This document shows positions 1 to 7,175 of a stretch of 12,490 nt of DNA, in pieces (position 1 is the stretch's first letter; the number at the start of each line of letters is the position of its first letter). The translations under genes and the position numbers were made by a program. The notes under the pieces are model-generated. The model saw only the letters and a list, made by a program, of their open reading frames with translations, made no database searches and had not been told where the DNA came from. This DNA comes from Saprospiraceae bacterium (lineage in GTDB: Bacteria; Bacteroidota; Bacteroidia; Chitinophagales; Saprospiraceae): contig JAGQWW010000042.1 in assembly GCA_020436955.1 (NCBI GenBank), positions 1-12,490 on the forward strand. The letters run 5' to 3'.

Positions 1-49
1 TTAATCTGTCTATTTCCTGTGCTACGATGGTGGTGGATACGAAAGTCAT
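1..49 (-). CDS. Possible 5' end of an unidentified minus-strand gene
   Basis: Reading the minus strand from an ATG at 47-49, the frame stays open to the left edge and gives MTFVSTTIVAQEIDRL. Sixteen codons are too few to name a family. An open stretch this short is common by chance. The base composition changes to non-coding character just to the right of this ATG, which fits a gene start. A weak promoter-like CATCTTTG, one mismatch from TAnnTTTG, lies at 84-91 on the minus strand. In Flavobacterium the gene after gldJ encodes a cell-wall enzyme, but nothing here allows that to be claimed. Confidence 0.3.
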   Translation of the reverse strand, partial: MTFVSTTIVAQEIDRL

Positions 50-184
50 GATAATTAATTTTTGTTTGTCAATTGGAACAATACAAAGATGCAATCATGA
101 CAGTCCCTATAAATCATCACAAATGGCGAATCGGAAAAACTCCTCAAAAATGGGGAGAAGGGAGGGAGAAAGATTTTATCGCTG

Positions 185-275
185 TTCGGTGTTCGCTATT
201 CGGTGTTGGGTGTTCGCAGTTCGGTGTTCGGTGTTTGCATTTTTGTTTTCGTAATCCGTACATCGTAAACCGTAA
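185..275. repeat. Degenerate heptamer tandem array
   Basis: Thirteen consecutive 7-bp units can be laid out in one phase from 185. The first seven are ttcggtg, ttcgcta, ttcggtg, ttgggtg, ttcgcag, ttcggtg and ttcggtg. Two decayed units follow (tttgcat, ttttgtt). The last four are ttcgtaa, tccgtac, atcgtaa and accgtaa. The common core is CG (or TG/GG) at positions 3-4 of each unit. The unit sequence drifts from TTCGGTG to nnCGTAA, but the 7-bp phase is kept throughout. Seven is not a multiple of three, so this is unlikely to be a protein repeat. Function is unknown. Confidence 0.8.
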
Positions 276-371
276 ATCTATTCTTCAGTAATATTTCGAT
301 AACCTTCCATTATAATATTTTCTAAGGGTATTCGAAAACAAATAAGGGTTGGTCCATTATGGGCTAAAACC

Positions 372-405
372 AAAAAGGGTCGCTCCATTGCTGAAGCGAC
401 CCTTT
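372..405 (-). terminator. Rho-independent terminator of gldJ
   Basis: AAAGGGTCGCT (374-384) and AGCGACCCTTT (395-405) form a perfect 11-bp stem around a 10-nt loop. Read on the minus strand, the stem is followed by TTTTTGGTTTT, a suitable U-tract. It begins 24 bases after the gldJ stop codon, so it ends the gldJ transcript. The mirrored A/T ends could give weak bidirectional activity. Confidence 0.85.
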
Positions 406-429
406 CTATTGTGAATAACATCAAGAGAA

Positions 430-1929
430 TTAATAGCGTCTCTTTGTTTTCTTTCCTTTAGTCTTGAACTTGTTTCCGGCAGTATCTTCGTTTCCTGTTG
501 GGCCACCAGTTCTGGTCATAGCACAACGGAAACCGATAGTACGGCTTGATTTATCTTTGTTCAAGAATCTTCTTGTACCTGGAGACAAGTAGTATGCTCT
601 GTCTGACCAGCTACCACCTTTCACAACTCTTGCATCGTCGCTGATCAAAGTTGATTTACCATATTCGTAAACAACTTCAGATTCTTTATCACCATCAAGG
701 TAATCCAATACTTTACCTCTTTTGTAGTTGTCTCTTGTTGCAACCTCATCATCTTCAACATCACGGTATTTCAATCTACCCAAGCTGTCTTTTTCAACAG
801 GTTTTCCGTTTTCATCCAAAATCATAGTTTTGAAATCGTTACCACGGAAAGGGTTCAAGTCGTGATTTTCAACATCTCTAAGGTCGTCAGATGTAAGTGG
901 ACGATAAACATCAGCCACCCACTCACTTACGTTACCAGCCATGTTGTACAAACCAAAGTCGTTTGGCAAGAATGTACGAACAGCTGCAGGAATGTGAGCA
1001 TTATCGTTCAATTTACCGGCCATACCCATGTAATCACCACCGCTTCTGCGGAAGTTAGCAAGGATTTCACCCTGGTATTTGTTACGTTTCTGATATCTTA
1101 CGGTGTTACCGTTCCAAGGATAGATACGACGGTCAGAGATTCTTTCGTCTTGCTCTGAAGTTTGATTTCCAATCAAAGCCAAAGAAGCGTATTCCCACTC
1201 AGCTTCTGTTGGAAGTCTGTATTCAGGAAGTACGATACCGTCTTCAAATCTAACCGGACGCTCACCACCAGTTTTAAGGTCTTTCAAGTTCTTACGAACA
1301 TCACCCTGGTACTGGCCTGCAAGATATGCTTTGGTGTCGAAGTTGTCTTCGTCACGCTGCTCAGTATTGATATTTAGGATGCCACGCTCAACAAGAATCA
1401 TCTCGTTTACACGCTGTGTTCTCCAATATGCATAGTCATTTGCCTGATCCCAGTTAACACCAACCACGGGGTAGTCGTCATACGCTGGGTGACGGAAATA
1501 AGTCTCAACGAAAGGCTCGTTGAAAGACAATTCTTCACGCCATACCAAAGTATCAGGTAATGCATTTTGTTTTACTTCTGGGTAAGATTCACCGTATACA
1601 CGATCCAACCAGTACAAATATTCACGGTAGTTGTGGTTGGTAACTTCAGTTTCATCCATGTAGAAGGATGATACGGTTACTCTTCTAGGAATGTTATTCC
1701 AGTCAAAGGTTACGTCCTGCTCGGTAAGTCCCATTACAAAGGTACCACCCTGCACCAATACAAGGTTTGGACCTGTTGCCTGACCCTCATAATCTAACTT
1801 CTCAAAACCACCCCATTTGGTGTCGTTGAATTTCCAGCCGGTAGTATCAGAAACTTCTCCTGACTTACAGCTAACGAAAAGGGAAGCGGCAAAAAGACCT
1901 ACAAAACTTAATTGCAGCAGTTTTTTCAT
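430..1929 (-). CDS. gldJ: Gliding motility / T9SS lipoprotein GldJ
   Basis: This encodes a 499-residue outer-membrane lipoprotein with an SUMF1 (formylglycine-generating-enzyme-like) fold. Residues 1-20 are a lipoprotein signal and the lipobox LFVSC puts the lipidated cysteine at 21. SUMF1-type motifs follow: YRLPTEAEWEYA (237-248), GLYNMAGNVSEWVAD (326-340), RVVKGGSWSD (434-443) and TIGFRCAM (464-471). A charged insertion (about 343-432) separates the last two blocks, and the protein ends in a basic tail, KGKKTKRRY. In Flavobacterium johnsoniae GldJ stabilises GldK and couples secretion to gliding; it is not an enzyme. GldK is a close relative, but the GWKFNDTKWGGF segment after the lipobox and the location near porU and porV favour GldJ. 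The ATG at 1929 is chosen because it starts the signal peptide. An upstream in-frame ATG at 1992 falls inside the likely -33 promoter element. Confidence 0.9.
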   Translation of the reverse strand: MKKLLQLSFVGLFAASLFVSCKSGEVSDTTGWKFNDTKWGGFEKLDYEGQATGPNLVLVQGGTFVMGLTEQDVTFDWNNIPRRVTVSSFYMDETEVTNHNYREYLYWLDRVYGESYPEVKQNALPDTLVWREELSFNEPFVETYFRHPAYDDYPVVGVNWDQANDYAYWRTQRVNEMILVERGILNINTEQRDEDNFDTKAYLAGQYQGDVRKNLKDLKTGGERPVRFEDGIVLPEYRLPTEAEWEYASLALIGNQTSEQDERISDRRIYPWNGNTVRYQKRNKYQGEILANFRRSGGDYMGMAGKLNDNAHIPAAVRTFLPNDFGLYNMAGNVSEWVADVYRPLTSDDLRDVENHDLNPFRGNDFKTMILDENGKPVEKDSLGRLKYRDVEDDEVATRDNYKRGKVLDYLDGDKESEVVYEYGKSTLISDDARVVKGGSWSDRAYYLSPGTRRFLNKDKSSRTIGFRCAMTRTGGPTGNEDTAGNKFKTKGKKTKRRY

Positions 1930-1963
1930 TCGTTTTAAAAATTTGTTTTTGAAAAATGACTGA

Positions 1964-1993
1964 CAAAGATAGTGAAAATATAATACGGACAAA
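1964..1993 (-). promoter_or_regulatory. Bacteroidota-type promoter of gldJ
   Basis: On the minus strand TTTG (1993-1990) is followed after 18 bases by TATCTTTG (1971-1964). This is an exact match to the TAnnTTTG -7 consensus with a well-spaced -33 TTTG. Transcription would begin near 1957, giving a leader of about 28 nt before the ATG at 1929. This supports transcription of gldJ independent of the upstream gene. Confidence 0.65.
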
Positions 1994-2146
1994 TTGGACG
2001 AAAGTTAAAATTGAAAATTGTGTAAATAAACGAATATTAACACAAACTGACGTTCCAATTTGCGAACATACATTGTCTAATGGAAATTTTGTAAATAGTT
2101 ACACCTTAAAAAGGATTGATTTACAAATTCGCGCAAATATGATAAT

Positions 2147-2170
2147 ATAATTTGGTACTTTCCAAATTAT
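2147..2170 (-). terminator. AT-rich hairpin at the end of the PorP/SprF-like gene
   Basis: ATAATTTGG (2147-2155) and CCAAATTAT (2162-2170) form a perfect 9-bp stem with a 6-nt loop. The first arm on the transcript includes the stop codon (2167-2169). The downstream minus-strand sequence (ATTATCATATTTG) is AT-rich but lacks a clean T-run, so termination may be partial. It could also act as a 3'-end stabiliser. Confidence 0.45.
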
Positions 2171-3195
2171 CTGAACAATTGAAAACAATCATTGAAACGA
2201 GAAGACCTTCTTTTTCTTTGGAAAGTCTCACTGTTCTCAAAATTTAATATCAGCGAAATTTCGTGAGCTCCACCGGTTCCTTCCATCGCAAGGTCAGAAA
2301 CGGTGAAATCCATGCTATATCCTATCTTAAAAATATCCTTTTGAATGCCAATGGTTCCAATTACAGCATCGCCATTGGTAAATGCATAACGATACCAGGC
2401 TCCCGCAAAAAACATTCCGAATCCCACATAAGCACCACCATCAATCTGTCCAAAATCACCTTGTTTTATGAAAGCGAGGTTGGGGGAAATGAAAACAGGA
2501 AAAGAATTTCTGCTTCCTGAGGTAATAGGAATTTGGGTCCCACCATGTACTGTCCATCGAATGGGCAATCCACTGGTCAATTGGTCATTTGTATTAAGCA
2601 GGGTTTGATCCGGTGTATTGAGATGTTTAGCTGAGAAGCCAAAATAAAAATTTGGACTGTACAACAACATCCCTGTTGAAATATCGAAATATGTTTTGTT
2701 GAGGTCGTCCGGACGGATTTCTCCACTCGGATTGGTGATGCCTCCAGGTCCTGTAGGACCATTGATAGGGTCGATTTGATCTGCAAAAATCAGTCGATCC
2801 CAATCCAGACTGATTTGTGCTCCACCCACTTCAACGCCAATCTTGGCGAAAAAATTATTTCCAAAAGTCAATCGATAGGCATATGTAAGTCCAAAGTTGG
2901 TAGACTTATAGGTACCATCTCCGGCATCATCTGCCTGCACCATCAATCCCAGACCACTATTTAGTGGTTCAAATAATTGCTCGTAGGATGCTGCATAGGT
3001 AACATATCCTCCCGTCAAAGAAGGCCACTGGTTGCGGTAATTTAAGGCAATCCTGGGTGCAAGGGTATTTCCTGCGAAAGCAGGGTTGATTTGTAAAGGT
3101 GCTGCGTAAAATTGACTGAATACCGGATCTTGTGAAAACAACTTTTCACTTCCAAACAGGCAAAGGCAAAGGATAAAAGGTAAAAACTTATTCAT
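2167..3195 (-). CDS. PorP/SprF-family outer-membrane protein
   Basis: This is a 342-residue protein with a signal peptide (about 1-21, likely cut near LFS-Q). It then shows the family signature QDPVFSQFYAAPLQINPAFAG (22-42) and a YRNQWP motif (53-58). The rest is alternating amphipathic strands expected of a small outer-membrane beta-barrel, including FSAKHLNTPDQTL. The end is arginine-rich with a late cysteine (RKRRSSRFNDCFQ), as in many members. PorP of Porphyromonas is a T9SS component that anchors the PorKLMN machinery to the outer membrane, and SprF of Flavobacterium helps export SprB. Bacteroidota genomes carry many paralogues, so which role this one plays cannot be told from sequence. 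It is not in a porP-K-L-M-N operon and has no giant SprB-like adhesin visible beside it. It reads the same way as gldJ, 237 bases upstream of it. Confidence 0.88.
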   Translation of the reverse strand: MNKFLPFILCLCLFGSEKLFSQDPVFSQFYAAPLQINPAFAGNTLAPRIALNYRNQWPSLTGGYVTYAASYEQLFEPLNSGLGLMVQADDAGDGTYKSTNFGLTYAYRLTFGNNFFAKIGVEVGGAQISLDWDRLIFADQIDPINGPTGPGGITNPSGEIRPDDLNKTYFDISTGMLLYSPNFYFGFSAKHLNTPDQTLLNTNDQLTSGLPIRWTVHGGTQIPITSGSRNSFPVFISPNLAFIKQGDFGQIDGGAYVGFGMFFAGAWYRYAFTNGDAVIGTIGIQKDIFKIGYSMDFTVSDLAMEGTGGAHEISLILNFENSETFQRKRRSSRFNDCFQLFR

Positions 3196-3520
3196 GCACT
3201 CATCAATTTTCGGGCACTGGTTCCTCAGAAAAGATAATGAAGGTAAAACGTGGGTTTAACCGACATTTATTTCAAAGAAAAGAAATTTAGGATTCAAAAA
3301 TAGTTTTTATATCGATTTTGTTAGCAAAATGCCATTTCCACTGATTTAAAAACTTAATTTTCAAAAGGTATACAACAAAATTCAGGCCCGGACTATTTAT
3401 CATTGTCGGTTGTTCTAAGGACAAACTATTCAAAATGGTTTTTAGTTTTTACAGAATAGTTCCATTTTTGAACCGATTTAAAGAAAACTAATTCAAAAAT
3501 CTTTTAGGATTTGATTGTAA
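3196..3520. other. Divergent intergenic region between the PorP/SprF-like gene and porU
   Basis: This 325-base AT-rich region has no credible gene. It should carry promoters for both directions. Leftward, a good candidate lies at 3295-3328. Rightward, only one-mismatch -7 boxes are seen: TATCATTG (3398-3405) and CATTTTTG (3463-3470), neither with a clear TTTG upstream. Two CAAAATG/CCATTT symmetric elements occur: a compact one at 3325-3337 and a spread one at 3431-3438 with 3462-3470. The latter overlaps the rightward -7 candidate. They could be operators or chance in AT-rich DNA. Confidence 0.6.
3295..3328 (-). promoter_or_regulatory. Candidate promoter of the PorP/SprF-like gene
   Basis: On the minus strand TTTG (3328-3325) is followed after 22 bases by TATTTTTG (3302-3295), an exact TAnnTTTG match. 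Spacing is at the long end of the usual range. The leader would be about 95 nt. The region is AT-rich, so chance matches are possible. Confidence 0.4.
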
Positions 3521-6500
3521 ATGCACACTGGAATGAAACAAAACCTACTGACTTCACTTTTTAGCGGCTTGTTTTTTTTACCCCTTGTTTTGCTGGGGCA
3601 ATCTCCACTTGCTGACGGAACCCTGGTTAAGATTCCGATTCCTCAATCTGGTATGTATAAAATTACCTACGACTATCTAAATAGTGTGGAGGGGCTGAAT
3701 ATTTCAGGTGCCAATCCTGCTACTTTTCAGATTTTTGGAAATGGAGGAGGAAGGCTACCAATGATAATTGATGCTAATTACGATTTCCATTCAAGGGGCT
3801 TGTTGGAAAATAGGATTGAAATCGTAGGTGGTAATGATAATAGCTTTGATCCCGGAGACTATATATTAATGTATGCCGAAGGACCTGAAAAAGTAGAATA
3901 TAACGAGACCTCCGGTTACCTCACTATCCCGGATGACCCATACGCTGATGTCAATTATTACATTTTAAAAATAGGAAACGACAATGGTGCAAGGGTAGCC
4001 AATCAGGTAAATGAACCTTCAGCAGGCTATCAAACCATTTCTTTTACTGATATCATTAAGTTTGAAGAGGACAATAATAATCTGTTACATAATTGGGTCC
4101 GCGCCCAAGGCGGTGGTCAACAATTTTTTGGTGACCAATTTAAAAACCAAAGGACCAGGACCTATACAGGCATTTTTACTTTTCCCAATATTGTTGCAGG
4201 TAGCGAAGCATACGTAAACGCCAATATGGCTGGTAGAACTTCAAATTCCGGCGCCTTTTATAATATAAAGGTGGGTGGGAACACATTTAGAAGTCTCAAC
4301 TTCTCTACTGTTTCCATTCCCGGTGATGGTGAAAAGCCTTATGCATCCAATCGAGGAAATACCGGCGTCTTTAATCCGGGTTCTGAAAACTTGGATGTTA
4401 CTGTTGAATTTCCATCAACTGTAAGCGAAAGTGAAGCCTGGTTGGACTTTATTGAAATAAATGCCAGAAGACAATTGATATTGACTGGTGAGCAAATGAC
4501 TTTCCGCGATTTGAATAGTATCGGTCAGTCCACGATTGGTTTTACCCTTACTGCCAATGCTTCTAATGTCAATGTGTGGGATGTGACAACATCTAATGAA
4601 GCTGCCAATCAGCAATTTTCCCGCAATGGCAATACCCTAAATTTTAATGTTGGAAACGGGACGGCAGGTTTGCGGACTTTGGTAGTGTTTGATAAAGATG
4701 CTGCTTTGCTGAACCCCGGTTCAGAGGCTACCATCATTGAGAACCAGGATATCCGAAGCGAACCTACTCCGGACCTTATTATAGTGTATCACCCCGATTT
4801 TGAAATACCTGCACTTGAATTAGCTGAGCACAGAAGAGCTTTTAGTGGTTACAAAGTATTGGCTTTGCCGGTGCATCAGGTCTATAATGAATTTTCAACC
4901 GGAAGAAAAGACCCGGGAGCCATTCGTGATATGGCCAAATACTTTTATGAGCGCCCGGAGGGAAATTTTAAATTCCTCTTATTGTTTGGTGATGGGTCCT
5001 TTGATCCAAGAGATGTATATGAATTAGGCAGAGATTTTATTCCTGTTTATGAAACCCTTGAGTCTTTTGATCCTGTTGAAGCCTTTCCTGCCGATGACTT
5101 TTACGGCATTTTAGGTGGTAATACAAATGGTGAGCTTACCGGCACGGTTAATATCAACGTAGGAAGGTTGCCGGTAGAGACGCTTGAAGAAGCAGAAGCT
5201 GTAGTGCAAAAGATAATTAATTACGACACCAATCCTGAAACGCTCAGAGACTGGCGCAATCGTATCACTTTTGTAAGTGACGATGGTGATGAAAGGGATG
5301 GCTTTACCCATGTTAGACCTTCTGAAGAAATATCGGGTCAACTTGATAATCAATATCCCAATTTTAATGTCAATAAGATTTACCTCGATGCTTTCCGCCA
5401 GGAGTCGACTTCAGGTGGACAAAAATATCCGGAAGTAAACGAAGCAATTGACCGGGCCTTATTTAAAGGTCAACTGGCTATCAATTACTTTGGCCACGGT
5501 GGTCCAAAAGGATGGGCGCAGGAAAGGGTGCTCAAAATCGAAAACATCATCAATTGGGAAAATGAATATGCCTTGCCGCTATTCATTACTGCTACCTGTA
5601 GTTTCACCGGCTATGATGCACCCGATTTTAAATCTGCAGGCGAATTGGTCTTTTTAAATCCTCGAGGAGGAGCATTCGCTATGTTTTCCACAACACGTGC
5701 CGTGTACATATCCGGAAACGAAGCTTTGGTGAAGGCTACCTTTAACAGACTTTTTGAAAAGGTCGATGGGAAATATCCAACCATCGGAGAAGTATTTACC
5801 AGTGCCAAAAACTCCGTAAGTACCCGTGACCGCAACGTAAGGAAATTTACTTTAATAGGCGATCCATCTATGCGATTGGCATTGCCGGGCAATAAAGTAG
5901 AGACCACGCTGATCAATGGTCATGATGTAGCTGATGGTTTCCCTGATACCTTGCGAGCGTTGCAAAATGTAACCATAGAAGGATTTGTAGCAGATGAAGA
6001 CGGTATGGTGATGACAGATTTCAATGGCTTTGTGTATCCTACTATTTACGATAAGAAGAATACCGTTTACACCCTGGGACAGGATGTTAGTAGCCCGATT
6101 GAACCCTTTGAAATTCAAAACAGTATTCTTTTTAAAGGTAAGGCCAGTGTTGAAAATGGCCGATTCTCCTTCACTTTTGTAATGCCAAAGGATATCAATT
6201 ATGAATATGGCTTTGGAAAGATTAGTTATTACGCTGAAGATACCAATGACAGGGACGCATCCGGTGCTTACCGCAATGTAGTTATAGGAAAAACAGATCC
6301 TAATGCTTTATCTGATAATGAAGGTCCAATAGTAAAGGTTTTCATGAATTCAGAAGATTTTGAATTCGGTTCTATCACGGATGAGAATCCGGAGATTTAC
6401 GTACAGTTGGAGGATGACAATGGTATCAACGTTGCCGGGACCAGTATTGGTCATGACCTGACAGCAGTACTGGATGACAATACCCAGAATACCTATGTGA

Positions 6501-7000
6501 TGAATGACTTTTATGAAGCTTCTTTAAATGACTTTAGAAAAGGGGAGGCGAGATTTCCGCTGAAAGATTTAGCAGAAGGACTTCATACCGTAAAAGTGCG
6601 AGCATGGGATGTAGCGAATAATCCGGGAGAAGGGTACACGGAATTTGTAGTGGCGACTTCTGCCGAGGTAGCGCTTAGACATGTACTGAACTATCCCAAT
6701 CCATTTACAGACAGGACTTGTTTTACGTTTGAACATAATTTTGCCAATCAACCGGTAGCGGTACAGATTCAGATATTTTCCATTTCCGGACGTCTGGTAA
6801 AGACTTTGCAGACAGAGATGGTACCGGGTGGATATATCCTGGGCCCCGGAGAATGTATTGAATGGGATGGAACCGATGATTATGGTGCACCTTTAGGAAA
6901 GGGTGTTTATGTATACAGGGTAAGCATTGAGGGCTCAGGATTGAGAACCCGAAATCTTACCGGAGAGAGTGAATTCCGCAAGTTGGTTATTCTGAAATAA
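3521..7000 (+). CDS. porU: T9SS sortase PorU (C25 cysteine protease)
   Basis: The 1159-residue protein is the surface sortase that removes the C-terminal signal of T9SS cargo and attaches cargo to the cell surface, in complex with PorV. A signal peptide covers about residues 1-27. A long N-terminal beta-rich region runs to about 415. The gingipain-like C25 domain (about 418-790) contains LLLFGDGSFDPR (487-498), DDFYG (525-529), catalytic His659 in NYFGHGG and catalytic Cys693 in ITATCSF. An Ig-like region follows. The C-terminal domain starts at LNYPNPF (1056-1062), continues through WDGTDDYG and GVYVYRV, and ends KLVILK. It is a T9SS-type CTD, which PorU is known to keep uncleaved. The ATG at 3533 (MKQNLL) gives an equally good signal peptide and may be the true start. 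porV follows after 175 bases, as in Flavobacterium where gldJ, porU and porV are neighbours. Confidence 0.93.
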   Translation: MHTGMKQNLLTSLFSGLFFLPLVLLGQSPLADGTLVKIPIPQSGMYKITYDYLNSVEGLNISGANPATFQIFGNGGGRLPMIIDANYDFHSRGLLENRIEIVGGNDNSFDPGDYILMYAEGPEKVEYNETSGYLTIPDDPYADVNYYILKIGNDNGARVANQVNEPSAGYQTISFTDIIKFEEDNNNLLHNWVRAQGGGQQFFGDQFKNQRTRTYTGIFTFPNIVAGSEAYVNANMAGRTSNSGAFYNIKVGGNTFRSLNFSTVSIPGDGEKPYASNRGNTGVFNPGSENLDVTVEFPSTVSESEAWLDFIEINARRQLILTGEQMTFRDLNSIGQSTIGFTLTANASNVNVWDVTTSNEAANQQFSRNGNTLNFNVGNGTAGLRTLVVFDKDAALLNPGSEATIIENQDIRSEPTPDLIIVYHPDFEIPALELAEHRRAFSGYKVLALPVHQVYNEFSTGRKDPGAIRDMAKYFYERPEGNFKFLLLFGDGSFDPRDVYELGRDFIPVYETLESFDPVEAFPADDFYGILGGNTNGELTGTVNINVGRLPVETLEEAEAVVQKIINYDTNPETLRDWRNRITFVSDDGDERDGFTHVRPSEEISGQLDNQYPNFNVNKIYLDAFRQESTSGGQKYPEVNEAIDRALFKGQLAINYFGHGGPKGWAQERVLKIENIINWENEYALPLFITATCSFTGYDAPDFKSAGELVFLNPRGGAFAMFSTTRAVYISGNEALVKATFNRLFEKVDGKYPTIGEVFTSAKNSVSTRDRNVRKFTLIGDPSMRLALPGNKVETTLINGHDVADGFPDTLRALQNVTIEGFVADEDGMVMTDFNGFVYPTIYDKKNTVYTLGQDVSSPIEPFEIQNSILFKGKASVENGRFSFTFVMPKDINYEYGFGKISYYAEDTNDRDASGAYRNVVIGKTDPNALSDNEGPIVKVFMNSEDFEFGSITDENPEIYVQLEDDNGINVAGTSIGHDLTAVLDDNTQNTYVMNDFYEASLNDFRKGEARFPLKDLAEGLHTVKVRAWDVANNPGEGYTEFVVATSAEVALRHVLNYPNPFTDRTCFTFEHNFANQPVAVQIQIFSISGRLVKTLQTEMVPGGYILGPGECIEWDGTDDYGAPLGKGVYVYRVSIEGSGLRTRNLTGESEFRKLVILK

Positions 7001-7014
7001 CCTTTTTGGAAAAA

Positions 7015-7054
7015 GCCCGTATTAGAAGGGCGATAATTTTTTTCATTTTTTTTT
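7015..7054 (+). terminator. Weak terminator-like element after porU
   Basis: A short GCCC (7015-7018) / GGGC (7028-7031) stem is followed by T-rich DNA with runs of seven T (7037-7043) and nine T (7046-7054). The stem is only 4 bp, so termination would be weak. Together with the promoter ahead of porV, it suggests that porU and porV can be transcribed separately. Confidence 0.35.
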
Positions 7055-7067
7055 CATAATGGAAAAA

Positions 7068-7099
7068 TACGCACAAAAAGTCTGCGTTTCATGTGCGTA
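7068..7099. promoter_or_regulatory. Perfect 8-bp inverted repeat upstream of porV
   Basis: TACGCACA (7068-7075) and TGTGCGTA (7092-7099) are exact reverse complements separated by 16 bases. The right arm ends 34 bases before the porV -7 box. This placement fits an activator or repressor site near -50 to -75. As RNA it could instead be a small hairpin at the end of the porU transcript, but no T-run follows. Confidence 0.45.
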
Positions 7100-7133
7100 A
7101 AATTTAAGAGACCCTTAACATCTCTATTTTTTC

Positions 7134-7141
7134 TACATTTG
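7134..7141 (+). promoter_or_regulatory. Bacteroidota-type -7 box of porV
   Basis: TACATTTG matches TAnnTTTG exactly, 34 bases before the porV ATG. No TTTG is present at -33; the nearest plausible element is TTAAC at 7115-7119. The predicted start would be near 7148, giving a leader of about 28 nt, much like the gldJ arrangement. Confidence 0.55.
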
Positions 7142-7175
7142 CACGCAATTTTGATTTTTGAATAAAAAACATCTC

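Larger units (their letters stand above)
50..429. other. Non-coding interval left of gldJ
   Basis: This 380-base stretch holds no credible gene. The short plus-strand frames that cross it run through a 7-bp repeat array, have no recognisable domain and look like chance. It contains the heptamer array at 185-275, a small purine-rich hairpin (CTCC 140-143 with GGAG 154-157), an AT-rich stretch at about 285-345, and the gldJ terminator at 372-405. Confidence 0.7.

Noticed and set aside
27..291. Two overlapping plus-strand frames of about 72-75 codons near the left end
   Set aside because: Both run through the 7-bp repeat array, giving cysteine-rich peptide periodicity that simply mirrors the DNA repeat. 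No domain is recognisable.
862..1377. Plus-strand frames opposite gldJ
   Set aside because: They lie fully inside a well-supported gene on the other strand and show no family motif.
430..1929. A true formylglycine-generating enzyme
   Set aside because: It is a lipoprotein with the GldJ-type N-terminal segment in a T9SS locus, and no sulfatase gene is nearby. GldJ/GldK proteins use this fold without known enzyme activity.
3521..7000. PorU as an ordinary secreted gingipain-like protease cargo
   Set aside because: The architecture, the conserved CTD and the location beside porV fit the sortase PorU better than a substrate protease, although a C25 paralogue cannot be fully excluded.
7158..7175. 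TTG start giving PorV six extra residues
   Set aside because: The ATG at 7176 begins a standard signal peptide and sits at a normal distance from the -7 box.
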